From positions 2,108,001 through 2,172,000 of the forward strand of contig NZ_CP050948.1 of the NCBI RefSeq assembly GCF_019443745.1: a stretch of 64,000 nucleotides of DNA, given 5' to 3'. Position 1 is the stretch's first letter. The number at the start of each line of letters is the position of its first letter. The stretch is from Iamia sp. SCSIO 61187 (GTDB lineage Bacteria > Actinomycetota > Acidimicrobiia > Acidimicrobiales > Iamiaceae). Shown here piece after piece: positions 42,449 through 51,273 of this stretch. Made by a program: the position numbers and the translations under genes. The notes beneath the pieces were generated by a model. It had not been told where the DNA came from and did not search any database. It saw only the letters and a program-made list of their open reading frames with translations.

Positions 42449-43113
42449 CCGGGTGGGCGGTGGAGACGTCGGTGGGCTCGGCGGCCGCGCACCACGGGCG
42501 CGACGTCCTCGCCGGGTCCGGCCGCCAGGTGTGGGTGCACCGGGTCGAGCGGCCCGCGCTCGTGCTCGGCAGCACCCAGCCCGAGGAGCTCGTCGACCGG
42601 GCCGCGGCCGCGGCGGCCGGTGTGGAGGTCGCCCGGCGCCGGAGCGGGGGAGGGGTGGTGCTGGTGGAGCCGGGTGGGACGGTGTGGGTCGACGTGGTGG
42701 TGCCGCCGGGCGACCCGCTGTGGGACGACGACGTGGGCCGGGCCACCCACTGGGTGGGGGAGGTGTGGGCCCGGGCCCTCGCCCGGTGCGGCGTCGCCGA
42801 CGCCGTCGTGCACCGGGGCGGGCTGGTGGCGACGCCCTGGTCCCGCCAGGTGTGCTTCGCCGGGCTGGGCCCGGGCGAGGTCACCGTGGCGGGCCGCAAG
42901 GTCGTGGGGGTGGCCCAGCGGCGGACCCGCCACGGCGCCCGGTTCCAGGTCGCCGCCCTGCTGCGATGGGACCCCGCCGCCCTGGTCGCCCTGCTGGCCC
43001 TGGCCGACGAGGACCGGGCGCCGGCGGTCGCCGACCTGGCCACCCGGGCCGCGGCCCTCCCCGTGGCCGAGAACAGCCTGGTCGCGGCCGTGCTGGACGC
43101 CCTCCCGGGCTGA
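42445..43113 (+). CDS. LplA-like lipoate/octanoate ligase family protein
   Basis: A 222-residue protein of the lipoate-protein ligase/octanoyltransferase fold. RRRSGGGVVLVEPG is the conserved substrate loop and GRKVVGVAQRRTRHGARFQ contains the lipoyl-AMP Lys. It lacks the extra C-terminal domain of E. coli LplA. Attachment of lipoate or octanoate to dehydrogenase E2 or GcvH is the family role; the exact donor is unknown. GTGA overlap with menC. Confidence 0.8.
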   Translation: MTGWAVETSVGSAAAHHGRDVLAGSGRQVWVHRVERPALVLGSTQPEELVDRAAAAAAGVEVARRRSGGGVVLVEPGGTVWVDVVVPPGDPLWDDDVGRATHWVGEVWARALARCGVADAVVHRGGLVATPWSRQVCFAGLGPGEVTVAGRKVVGVAQRRTRHGARFQVAALLRWDPAALVALLALADEDRAPAVADLATRAAALPVAENSLVAAVLDALPG

Positions 43114-43228
43114 GCCGCCCCGGGCGGCGACGCCGTCGGCGCCGGCGCCGAGGGTGCCCAGGCCTCCTCCCGTGGCGGCCGGGCCGGGCGGGCGCGAGGT
43201 TGCGCCTGAACACACGTTCCCCTATGGT

Positions 43229-43297
43229 GGTGGGGGTAGGTGGGGGAGAAACCCATTCGAAAGTATCGAAGTGGGTTGACCGAACCCCACAGTGGGG
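43229..43297 (+). promoter_or_regulatory. MraZ-box-like repeats and palindromes at the mraZ promoter
   Basis: Two 10-bp direct repeats GGTGGGGGTA/GGTGGGGGAG (43229-43248) resemble the spaced GTGGG/TGGG boxes bound by MraZ. An imperfect inverted repeat (AACCCATTCGA ... TCGAAGTGGGTT, 43250-43277) runs into the -35, and a perfect palindrome CCCCAC-A-GTGGGG (43285-43297) fills the promoter spacer. All share the GTGGG core, so autoregulation by MraZ is likely. Confidence 0.6.
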
Positions 43298-43305
43298 CGT
43301 ACGGT
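43276..43305 (+). promoter_or_regulatory. mraZ (dcw cluster) promoter
   Basis: TTGACC (43276-43281), an 18-base spacer and TACGGT (43300-43305). Transcription would start near 43312, at or just before the ATG at 43315, so mraZ mRNA is probably leaderless. Confidence 0.72.
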
Positions 43306-43314
43306 CACCACCCT

Positions 43315-43851
43315 ATGGGGCAGGTACCGGCGAGCGATGTGGCAGAGGCGAGCGCGTCCAGCGCCGTCGCCGCGCCCGTCGCCCCACCCTCCCGGCCCCG
43401 ATTCACGTGGGAGTACCGCAACGGCGTCGACGCCAAGTCCCGCGCCGTCCTGCCCGCCCCCTACCGTGCGGACTTCACCGACGGGGGCTACCTCACGGTG
43501 TGGCAGGGCCGCTGCCTGGCCGCCATGCCGGTCGACGAGTTCGACCGCTACGTCGACCACCTGAAGGGCGCCCTCGCCGTCAGCCACGAGGTCGAGCCCG
43601 ACGCCATCCTCCGGGAGCTGTGGCGCTCGACGTTGGACTTCCGGCTCGACATCCAGGGCCGCCTGTCGCTGCCCGAGGCGCTGCGCGGCGCCGTCGGCAT
43701 CGGCAACGAGGTGCGCTTCGTCGGGTTCGGGAGCCGGGTCGAGCTGTGGCCGGCCGAGGTCACCGCCGCCGAAGAGGTCGAGCGCGAGGACCACCGCGCC
43801 ACCATCTCGCTCCTCCAGAGCTCCTACGACGTCCCCCGGCAGGGGAGCTAG
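43315..43851 (+). CDS. mraZ: Transcriptional regulator MraZ
   Basis: A 178-residue protein with about 28 extra N-terminal residues (Ala/Pro/Ser-rich) before the first MraZ domain. Both DxxxR DNA-binding motifs are visible, DAKSRAVLP and DIQGRLSLP, in tandem AbrB-like halves. MraZ binds repeats in front of the dcw cluster and represses it. The ATG at 43315 is chosen from the promoter position; an earlier in-frame start at 43240 would lie upstream of the promoter. First gene of the division/cell wall cluster, followed four bases later by rsmH. Confidence 0.93.
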   Translation: MGQVPASDVAEASASSAVAAPVAPPSRPRFTWEYRNGVDAKSRAVLPAPYRADFTDGGYLTVWQGRCLAAMPVDEFDRYVDHLKGALAVSHEVEPDAILRELWRSTLDFRLDIQGRLSLPEALRGAVGIGNEVRFVGFGSRVELWPAEVTAAEEVEREDHRATISLLQSSYDVPRQGS

Positions 43852-43855
43852 GGGG

Positions 43856-44866
43856 ATGGCCCTCACCATGGTCGCTCCACCGCCACCGCCCGACCCGGAC
43901 GGTCCCTCCTCCCGCCCGGCCCACCTCCCGGTCCTGGCCGACGAGGTCCGCGCCGTCCTCGCGGCCGCCCCCTCGGGCACCTACATCGACCTGACCCTCG
44001 GCCTCGGCGGCCACGCCGCGCTCCTGCTCGACGCCCACCCCGGTCTCCGCCTCGTCGGCATCGACCGGGACCGGGAGGCGCTGGCCGTCGCCGGGGAGCG
44101 CCTGGCCCGCTTCGGTGACCGGGTCTCGCTCCACCACGCCCGCTCCGACGAGCTGGCCGACGTGGTCGCGGCGGCGGGGGTCGACGACGTGACGGCGATC
44201 CTCGCCGACCTCGGCGTCTCCTCGCCCCAGGTCGACCAGGCCCGCCGCGGGTTCAGCTACCGCACCGAGCTCGACGGCCCGCTCGACATGCGCATGGACC
44301 AGACCCGGGGCCGCACGGCCGCCGAGCTCCTGGCCGACATCGACGAGGACACCCTCGCCCGGGCCCTGCGGGAGCTGGGCGACGAGCCCTTCGCCCGCCG
44401 CATCGCCCGCGCCATCGTCGACGACGAGCCCACGACCACCGCCGCCCTGGCCGAGACCGTCCGGACCTCGGTCCCCGCCGCCCGGCGCCGCAGCGGCGAC
44501 CCGGCCAAGCGGGTCTTCCAGACCCTGCGGATCCTGGTGAACGACGAGATCGGCACCCTCGACCGGACCCTCGACCTGGCCCTCGACGCCCTGGTCCCGG
44601 GCGGACGCCTCGCCGTCATCGCCTTCCACTCGGTCGAGGACCGGATGGTCAAGACCCGGTTCCGCGCCGCCGCCGACGGCGCCTGCACCTGCCCGCCCGG
44701 CCTCCCGTGCGTGTGCGGGGCGACCCCGACGGTGCGCCTGCTCCAGCGCAAGCCGTGGGTGGCCTCGCCCGAGGAGGCCGCCGCCAACCCCCGCTCGACC
44801 AGCGCCCGACTCCGGGCCGTCGAGGCCCTCCCCGTCCTCCCCTTCGACCCCCCGGAAGGCCGCTGA
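43856..44866 (+). CDS. rsmH: 16S rRNA m4C1402 methyltransferase RsmH
   Basis: A 336-residue SAM-dependent methyltransferase (MraW). HLPVLADEV, the SAM loop DLTLGLGGHA, ADLGVSSPQVD, RAIVDDEP and IAFHSVEDRMVK are all typical. It methylates C1402 in the ribosomal decoding centre. Conserved second position in the dcw cluster. AGGGGG directly precedes the ATG at short spacing. Confidence 0.95.
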   Translation: MALTMVAPPPPPDPDGPSSRPAHLPVLADEVRAVLAAAPSGTYIDLTLGLGGHAALLLDAHPGLRLVGIDRDREALAVAGERLARFGDRVSLHHARSDELADVVAAAGVDDVTAILADLGVSSPQVDQARRGFSYRTELDGPLDMRMDQTRGRTAAELLADIDEDTLARALRELGDEPFARRIARAIVDDEPTTTAALAETVRTSVPAARRRSGDPAKRVFQTLRILVNDEIGTLDRTLDLALDALVPGGRLAVIAFHSVEDRMVKTRFRAAADGACTCPPGLPCVCGATPTVRLLQRKPWVASPEEAAANPRSTSARLRAVEALPVLPFDPPEGR

Positions 44867-44869
44867 CCC

Positions 44870-45376
44870 ATGGCTGCGACCCGCGCCGCCCTCGCCTCCT
44901 CCCACCGCTCGAGCACCGCCCTGCGCGTCGTCCGCCCGGCGCCCGCCGAGAGCGATGCGCCCACCCGGCCCGACCTGCGGGTCGTGCCGCCCCGCCGGGC
45001 CACCGGCCCCATCGTGGTCGCCGCGGTGGTCGTCGTGTTCGGCGTCCTCCTCGCCACCGCCGCCCTCAACACCATGCTCGTGTCGGGCCAGCGCGACCTC
45101 GACCGCATCGAGGCCGAGATCCGCGAGGGCGACCAGCGCAACCAGGCGCTGGCGGTCGAGGTGGCCCGGCTGGAGTCGCCCGAGCGCATCGTCGAGGCGG
45201 CCGAGGCCCAGGGGATGATCGTCCCCACCGACCCGACCTGGCTCACCATCCGCCCCGACGGGGGCCCCGACGCCACCACGACCTCCGAGGAGGGTGCCGA
45301 CGACGTCCGGGCCGACGGCGACGGCGAGCCCGGCGACGAGCGCGCCGACGGCGGGCCGGGCGGAAGCGGAGGATGA
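44870..45376 (+). CDS. ftsL: Cell division protein FtsL
   Basis: A 168-residue bitopic protein: a cytoplasmic Arg-rich N terminus, one transmembrane helix (about residues 47-70), a short periplasmic coiled coil (RDLDRIEAEIREGDQRNQALAVEVARLESPERI in outline) and an acidic Gly-rich tail. Sequence conservation is low as usual for FtsL; identity rests on topology and on its place between rsmH and ftsI. ATGA overlap with ftsI. Confidence 0.85.
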   Translation: MAATRAALASSHRSSTALRVVRPAPAESDAPTRPDLRVVPPRRATGPIVVAAVVVVFGVLLATAALNTMLVSGQRDLDRIEAEIREGDQRNQALAVEVARLESPERIVEAAEAQGMIVPTDPTWLTIRPDGGPDATTTSEEGADDVRADGDGEPGDERADGGPGGSGG

Positions 45377-47592
45377 GCGGCCGCACCCCCGTCACCGGCG
45401 CCTTCGAGGCCTACCGGCGCGAGCGCTCGAGCCCCCCACCCTCCCCGTCCCGCCGCGCCGCCGGCACGGTCCGGAACCGGACCGCGGCGCGGACCTCGTC
45501 CCGCCCGCCGGCCGCCCGATCGTCGGCCCGCGCCGGCACCCGTCCCCACCGGTCCTCCGAGCCCCGCCGGGCGACGCAGGCTCCTGCCCGTCGCCCGGCG
45601 CCGGGCCGGGGGGTCCACCCGTCCGCGCCCCGCACCGTCTCGGCGGCCGTCCGCCGCCACCCCTCGCAGCGCCCGGCCGGGCCCACGGCGGGCCGGCCCG
45701 CGCCCCCGCACGTCCTGCGCCGCCGGCTGGCGGCCATCCCGATCCTGGCCGTCCTCCTGTTCGCGGCGGTGAGCTACAAGCTCGTCGACGTGCAGCTGCG
45801 GAACCCCGAGCGCTTCCTCGCCCAGGGCGAGCAGCAGCGGGTCGGCACCACCACCCTCGCCGCCGGCCGGGGCGCCATCCTCGACCGCAACGGCGAGGCC
45901 CTGGCCCTGTCGGTGCCCCGCCGGACCGTGTTCGCCGACCCCAGCATCATCGACGACCCCGACGAGCTGGCGCGCCGCCTGGCGCCCGTCCTCGACGTGC
46001 CCCGCCACGAGCTCGAGGACCTGATGTCGGTGCCGGGTCGCTTCTCCATCCTCGCCCGCACCGTGGACGACGACGTCGCCGCCGCCGTCGCCGAGCTCGA
46101 CCTCCACGGCATCGGGACCTTCCAGGAGTACGAGCGCATCAACCCCTCCGAGGACATGGCCCGCTCCATCGTGGGAGGGGTCACCGAGGACGGGGCCGAC
46201 GGCACCTCCGGCCTCGAGCTCCAGCTCGACGAGGCCCTGACCGGCACGCCCGGCGAGGTCGTCTACGAGAAGGCCAAGGTGCCCGGGGGTGGCACCATCA
46301 CCGGCACCCGCCGCCACATCGAGCCGGCCCGCCCCGGCGCCGACGTCACCCTCACCCTCGACCAGGTCCTCCAGTACGAGGCCGAGAGGGTCCTGGCCGA
46401 CCACCTCGAGCGGGCCGGGGCCATGGGCGGCACCGCCATCATCAGCCGCCCCTCGACCGGTGAGATCCTGGCCATGGCCAACCTGGCCGAGACCGACGAG
46501 GGCGGCTTTGCCCCGACGCCCGACAACGTGGCCCTGACGTCGGTGTACGAGCCCGGGTCGGTCAACAAGATCATCACCGTGGCCGCCGCCATCGAGCTGG
46601 GGATCGTCACGCCGGACACCACCATGTTCGTCCCCGACAGCCTGCAGGTCGGCGACCACGAGTTCACCGACTCGCACCCGCACGAGACCACCGAGTGGTC
46701 GGTGACCGACATCTTGGCCACGTCGTCGAACGTGGGCACGATCATGCTGGCCAAGGAGGTCGGGACGGCGCGCATGGACGAGTTCCTGCGCCGCTTCGGC
46801 TTCGGCACCGACACCGGCCTCGGGTTCCCGTCCGAGTCGGCCGGCATCATGCTGCCGCCCGAGGAGTGGGACCGGCAGAGCACGGCGATCGGCTCGATCC
46901 CCATCGGGCAGGGCGTCGCCGTGACCGCCCTCCAGATGCTGCAAGCGTTCAACGTGCTGGGCAGCGACGGGACCTACGTCCCCGCCCGCCTGGTCCGGGC
47001 CATCACCGGTCCCGACGGCGAGGCCCAGACCGTCCCCTCGGGTGAGCCGCGGAGGGTCGTCTCCCCGGAGACGGCGGCGGCCGTCCGGGCCATGATGGCC
47101 CAGGTGGTCTCGCGGGGGACGGGCCAGACGGCCGCCATCCCGGGGTACTCGATCGCCGGCAAGACGGGGACCGCCCGCAAGCCCCAGGCCGGGGGTGACT
47201 ACGAGGACGAGGAGGGCCAGATGCACTACATCGCCACCTTCGCCGGCCTGGTGCCCGCCGAGAACCCCGACCTGTCGATCATCATCGTGGTCGACGAGCC
47301 CGACCCCTCCCGCTCGATCTACGCCGCCGACGTGGCCGCCCCCGCCTTCGCCGACCTGGCCCGCGTCGCCCTGCGCCGCCTGGGGATCCCGCCCTCGGCC
47401 GGGGGCGACGTCACCGACGTGCCGGACATGAGCGAGTCGGCCCGGGCGATCGACGACACCCCGGTCCCGGGGGTCCCCCGCCGCGAGGACGAGGGCGCCG
47501 AGGCCGACCCGGCGGGGACCGTCGCCGAGGACGACGAGCCGGTCGAGGGGGCCGGCGACGGCGACCCCGACGACCCTGTGGACGGCGGGTGA
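45373..47592 (+). CDS. ftsI: Septal peptidoglycan transpeptidase FtsI (PBP class B)
   Basis: A 739-residue class B penicillin-binding protein. A long cytoplasmic Arg/Pro/Ala-rich N terminus (about 115 residues) precedes the single transmembrane helix (RLAAIPILAVLLFAAVSYKL). The PBP dimer domain follows (AGRGAILDRNGEALA), then the transpeptidase with SxxK as SVNK in YEPGSVNKI, SxN as SSN and KTG in AGKTGTARK. An acidic C-terminal tail of about 70 residues is unusual. It crosslinks septal peptidoglycan with FtsW. GGAGG precedes the ATG. Confidence 0.94.
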   Translation: MSGRTPVTGAFEAYRRERSSPPPSPSRRAAGTVRNRTAARTSSRPPAARSSARAGTRPHRSSEPRRATQAPARRPAPGRGVHPSAPRTVSAAVRRHPSQRPAGPTAGRPAPPHVLRRRLAAIPILAVLLFAAVSYKLVDVQLRNPERFLAQGEQQRVGTTTLAAGRGAILDRNGEALALSVPRRTVFADPSIIDDPDELARRLAPVLDVPRHELEDLMSVPGRFSILARTVDDDVAAAVAELDLHGIGTFQEYERINPSEDMARSIVGGVTEDGADGTSGLELQLDEALTGTPGEVVYEKAKVPGGGTITGTRRHIEPARPGADVTLTLDQVLQYEAERVLADHLERAGAMGGTAIISRPSTGEILAMANLAETDEGGFAPTPDNVALTSVYEPGSVNKIITVAAAIELGIVTPDTTMFVPDSLQVGDHEFTDSHPHETTEWSVTDILATSSNVGTIMLAKEVGTARMDEFLRRFGFGTDTGLGFPSESAGIMLPPEEWDRQSTAIGSIPIGQGVAVTALQMLQAFNVLGSDGTYVPARLVRAITGPDGEAQTVPSGEPRRVVSPETAAAVRAMMAQVVSRGTGQTAAIPGYSIAGKTGTARKPQAGGDYEDEEGQMHYIATFAGLVPAENPDLSIIIVVDEPDPSRSIYAADVAAPAFADLARVALRRLGIPPSAGGDVTDVPDMSESARAIDDTPVPGVPRREDEGAEADPAGTVAEDDEPVEGAGDGDPDDPVDGG

Positions 47593-49001
47593 GCGAGCGC
47601 ACCCTGGCGGGCGTCGTCGAGGCGGCCGCGACGGTCGGACCGGCGGAGCTCGTGGGGGACCCCGACGTCGTCGTCACCGGGACCACGCACGACTCGCGGG
47701 CGGTCCGGCCCGGAGACCTCTACTGCTGCGTGCCCGGCGCCCGCACCGACGGCCACGACCACGCCCCGGCCGCCGTCGCCGCCGGTGCCGTCGCCCTCCT
47801 GTGCGAGCGACCGCTCGGGCTGGGGGTGCCCGAGGTGCGGGTCCCGTCGGTGCGACGGTCCATGGGGCGGGCGGCCGCCGTCGTCGCCGGCGACCCGTCC
47901 CGCCGGCTCGTCGTGCTCGGCATCACCGGGACCAACGGCAAGACCACCGTCGTCCACCTGCTCACCTCGATCCTCGAGGCGGCCGGGTGGCCGGCAGCCA
48001 CGATCGGCACGCTCACCGGTGCCCGGACCACCCCCGAGGCGCCCGAGCTCCAGGCCCGGCTGGCCGAGGCGCTCCGCGACGGGGCCCGGGCCGTCGCCAT
48101 GGAGGTCTCGTCCCACGCCCTCGACCTCCACCGCATCGACGGCACCCACCTGGCTGTGGCCGGGTTCACCAACCTGAGCCCCGACCACCTCGACCACCAC
48201 GGCACGATGGAGGCCTACTTCGGCGCCAAGGCCCGGCTCTTCACCCCCGAGCTGACCGAGCGGGCGGTGGTCTGCATCGACGACTCCCACGGCCGGCTCC
48301 TGCGCGACAGCGCCCAGGTGCCCACCCTCGGCGTCGGGCTCGACGACGTCGACGACCTCCGCCTCGGCCCGACCGCCAGCCGGTTCCGCTGGCGGGGCCA
48401 CGAGGTGGAGGTGCCGCTCGTCGGCCGGTTCAACGTGCGCAACGCCCTCGTCGCCGCCGAGGTGGCGGTGGCGGCGGGCGTCCCCGAGGACGCCGTCGGG
48501 CGCGGCCTCGCCGCCGCGCCCCCGGTGCCGGGGCGGATGGAGGCGGTCGACGCCGGCCAGGACTTCGCCGTGATCGTCGACTACGCCCACACCCCCGACG
48601 GCATCGAGCAGGTCATCGCCACCCTCCGGGAGGTCTCCCCGGGGCGGATCACCATCGTCTTCGGGTGCGGGGGCGACCGCGACGCGACCAAGCGGCCGCT
48701 CATGGGCGAGGCGGCGGCGGCGGCCGACCTCGTCGTCCTCACGTCGGATAACCCGAGGAGCGAGGACCCAGGTGCGATCATCGAGGCCGTGCGAGCTGGC
48801 ATCCCCTCCGACACCGCCCTCGTCGTCGAACCGCAGCGGGAGCTCGCCATCGGACGGGCGCTGGCCGCAGCCTCGCCCGGCGACACCGTCCTCCTCGCCG
48901 GCAAGGGACACGAGACGACCCAGGACCTCGGCGACCGGGTCGTCCCCTTCGACGACCGGGCCGTGGCCCGCCGCCTGCTCGTCGAGGGGGCCGGCCGGTG
49001 A
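47589..49001 (+). CDS. murE: UDP-MurNAc-tripeptide synthetase MurE (meso-DAP type)
   Basis: A 470-residue Mur ligase. ITGTNGKTTVVHLL is the ATP loop, SSHALDLHRIDG and FTNLSPDHLDHHG are conserved, and TSDNPRSEDP carries the DNPR motif that selects meso-diaminopimelate, predicting a DAP-type wall. In most dcw clusters murF comes next; here mraY follows with a GTGA overlap and murF is missing. Confidence 0.95.
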   Translation: MSERTLAGVVEAAATVGPAELVGDPDVVVTGTTHDSRAVRPGDLYCCVPGARTDGHDHAPAAVAAGAVALLCERPLGLGVPEVRVPSVRRSMGRAAAVVAGDPSRRLVVLGITGTNGKTTVVHLLTSILEAAGWPAATIGTLTGARTTPEAPELQARLAEALRDGARAVAMEVSSHALDLHRIDGTHLAVAGFTNLSPDHLDHHGTMEAYFGAKARLFTPELTERAVVCIDDSHGRLLRDSAQVPTLGVGLDDVDDLRLGPTASRFRWRGHEVEVPLVGRFNVRNALVAAEVAVAAGVPEDAVGRGLAAAPPVPGRMEAVDAGQDFAVIVDYAHTPDGIEQVIATLREVSPGRITIVFGCGGDRDATKRPLMGEAAAAADLVVLTSDNPRSEDPGAIIEAVRAGIPSDTALVVEPQRELAIGRALAAASPGDTVLLAGKGHETTQDLGDRVVPFDDRAVARRLLVEGAGR

Positions 49002-50050
49002 TCGCCCTCCTCATGGCCGCCGGCGTCGGCCTGGCCACCTCGCTCGTCGGGACCCGCTTCCTCATCGTGTGGCTGCGCCAGCGGGGGATCGGCCAGCCGA
49101 TCCACGAGGACGTCCCCGACGCCCACCGCACCAAGGCCGGCACGCCGACGATGGGCGGCATCGCCATCGTCGCCGGGGCGACCATCGGCTACCTCGTCTC
49201 CCACACCCGCCCGGGCATGTCGTTCTCGACCTCCGGCATCCTCCTCGTCCTGCTCGTGATCGGCGCCGGGGTCGTCGGCGGCCTCGACGACTGGATCAAG
49301 GTCTCCCAGGAGCGCAACCTGGGGCTCTCCAAGGCGGCCAAGAGCATCGGGCTCCTGTCGGTGGCGATCGGCTTCGCCGTCGCCGCGGTGGCCTTCACCG
49401 ACGTCCACACGAACCTGTCGTTCACCCGCTTCGACAACTTCGAGGACCTCGACCTGGGGCCCGTGCTCTGGGTCGTGTGGGCGGTCCTGCTCATCGTCGG
49501 CTGCACCAACGCCGTCAACCTCACCGACGGGCTCGACGGCCTGGCCGGGGGGTCGGCCATCTCCGGCTTCGCCGCCTTCACCGTGATCGCCTTCTGGGCC
49601 TACCGGAACAACGGCCAGCCCGGGGCCCTCGCCAACTACCAGGTCCCCGACGCCCTCGACGTCGCCACCGTGGCCGCCGCCCTCGCCGGCGCGACCACCG
49701 GGTTCCTCTGGTGGAACGCCACCCCGGCGCGGATCTTCATGGGGGACACCGGGTCGCTCGCCATCGGCGGCGGCCTGGCCGGCATGGCGCTGCTCCTCAA
49801 CACGCACCTGCTGCTCCCGCTGATCGGCGGGCTGTTCGTGTTCGAGACGCTGTCGGTGATCGTCCAGGTCGCCGGGTTCCGCCTGTTCAAGAAGCGGCCC
49901 TTCCGCATGGCCCCGATCCACCACCACTACGAGTTCGCGGGCTGGCCCCAGACGACGATCATCGTCCGCTTCTGGATCCTCGCCGGGCTGTCGACCGCCA
50001 TCGCCCTCGGCCTCTACCTCGCCGACTTCATCCATCTCACCGGCCAGTGA
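48998..50050 (+). CDS. mraY: Phospho-MurNAc-pentapeptide transferase MraY
   Basis: A 350-residue polytopic membrane enzyme making lipid I from UDP-MurNAc-pentapeptide and undecaprenyl phosphate. KAGTPTMGG, the NLTDGLDGLAGG aspartate motif, NATPARIFMGDTGSLAIGG and the C-terminal PIHHHYEFAGW are all present. About ten transmembrane helices. Confidence 0.96.
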   Translation: MIALLMAAGVGLATSLVGTRFLIVWLRQRGIGQPIHEDVPDAHRTKAGTPTMGGIAIVAGATIGYLVSHTRPGMSFSTSGILLVLLVIGAGVVGGLDDWIKVSQERNLGLSKAAKSIGLLSVAIGFAVAAVAFTDVHTNLSFTRFDNFEDLDLGPVLWVVWAVLLIVGCTNAVNLTDGLDGLAGGSAISGFAAFTVIAFWAYRNNGQPGALANYQVPDALDVATVAAALAGATTGFLWWNATPARIFMGDTGSLAIGGGLAGMALLLNTHLLLPLIGGLFVFETLSVIVQVAGFRLFKKRPFRMAPIHHHYEFAGWPQTTIIVRFWILAGLSTAIALGLYLADFIHLTGQ

Positions 50051-50087
50051 GCGCCACGCCCGTGATCGAGACGCCGGAGGCCACCCC

Positions 50088-51272
50088 GTGACCGTCGCCC
50101 TGCACCGCCCCGGCGCCGCCCGCCGCCCGGCCCGGACCGTCGACCGCACCTGGTCGCCCCCCGGGGCGCGCACCGGGACCTCGACGATCCTGCTCGCCCT
50201 CGTCGCCGTGCTCGTCCTCTTCGGGCTGGTGATGGTGCTGTCGTCCTCCTCGCTCGTGGCCCTGGAGGAGACCCGCTCGACGTGGTCCTACGCCAGCCGC
50301 CAGGCCGTCTGGGCCCTGCTCGGCATCGTGGGGATGGGCGCCGCCGTCTGGTCCGACCGGCGGCTGTGGCGGCGGTGGTGCCGGGTCGCCCTGCTCGGCG
50401 TCGTCGGGCTGCTGCTCGTCGTGTTGGCCGTGGGGCCCCGGATCAACGGCGCCCGCCGCTGGATCGCCCTCGGCCCGATCCAGCTGCAGCCCTCGGAGCT
50501 GGCCAAGGTCGCCGTCATCTGCTTCGTGGCCGACCTGCTGGCCAAGCGCAGCCGCGAGGTCCACGACCCCCGGCGCGCCGTGTGGCCCGTCGTCGGCGTC
50601 CTGGGCGTCGTGTGCGGGCTCATCCTGCTCCAGCCCAACCTCGGCACCACCCTGGTGATCGTGACCGTGGCCCTGGCCATGCTCCTGGCGTCGGGGGCCA
50701 CCATGCGCCCCCTGGTCGTCGTGGGCGGGGTCGTGGTGGCCGCCGCCGGCCTGCTGGTGTGGTTCGAGCCCTACCGCCGCCGCCGGCTCTTCGCCATGTT
50801 CGACCCGTGGTCGAACGCCTCGACCACCGGGTACCAGGCGATCCAGGCCAACGTGGGCCTGGCCGACGGCGGTCTCACCGGCCTGGGCCTGGGCCAGTCG
50901 CGGGCCAAGTGGGGGTACCTGCCGTTCGCCCACACCGACTTCGTGTTCGCCATCATCGGCGAGGAGCTCGGGCTGATCGGGGCCCTCGCCACCGTCGCCC
51001 TCTTCGTGGCCATCGCCTTCGTCGGCGTGCGTGCCGCCCTCCAGGCGTGCGACCGCTTCAGCACGCTGGTGGCGGTCGGCATCACGACGTGGCTCGTGGC
51101 CCAGGCGTTCCTCAACATCGGCGTCGTCATCGGGCTGCTGCCCAACACCGGCGTCCCGCTGCCGTTCGTCTCCTACGGCGGCAGCTCGCTCCTCGTCACC
51201 ATGGTCGCCGCCGGGATGCTCCTCAACATCGCCCGCCACCCGCGGGCCGAGCTGCCGGACGGCGGGCGCTGA
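50088..51272 (+). CDS. ftsW: Septal glycosyltransferase FtsW (SEDS)
   Basis: A 394-residue SEDS polymerase with about ten transmembrane helices. LGPIQLQPSELAKVA, LLQPNLGTTLV, FAHTDFVFAIIGEELGLIG (with the catalytic Asp in the large loop region) and LPFVSYGGSSLLV are diagnostic. Partner of FtsI in septal wall synthesis. GGAGG lies ten bases before the GTG. The gap to mraY is only 37 bp, so murD, which normally separates them, is absent. Confidence 0.95.
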   Translation: MTVALHRPGAARRPARTVDRTWSPPGARTGTSTILLALVAVLVLFGLVMVLSSSSLVALEETRSTWSYASRQAVWALLGIVGMGAAVWSDRRLWRRWCRVALLGVVGLLLVVLAVGPRINGARRWIALGPIQLQPSELAKVAVICFVADLLAKRSREVHDPRRAVWPVVGVLGVVCGLILLQPNLGTTLVIVTVALAMLLASGATMRPLVVVGGVVVAAAGLLVWFEPYRRRRLFAMFDPWSNASTTGYQAIQANVGLADGGLTGLGLGQSRAKWGYLPFAHTDFVFAIIGEELGLIGALATVALFVAIAFVGVRAALQACDRFSTLVAVGITTWLVAQAFLNIGVVIGLLPNTGVPLPFVSYGGSSLLVTMVAAGMLLNIARHPRAELPDGGR

Positions 51273-51273
51273 G

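Noticed and set aside
44257-47226. 989-residue minus-strand frame over rsmH-ftsI
   Set aside because: Antisense to conserved dcw genes, with no recognisable domain.
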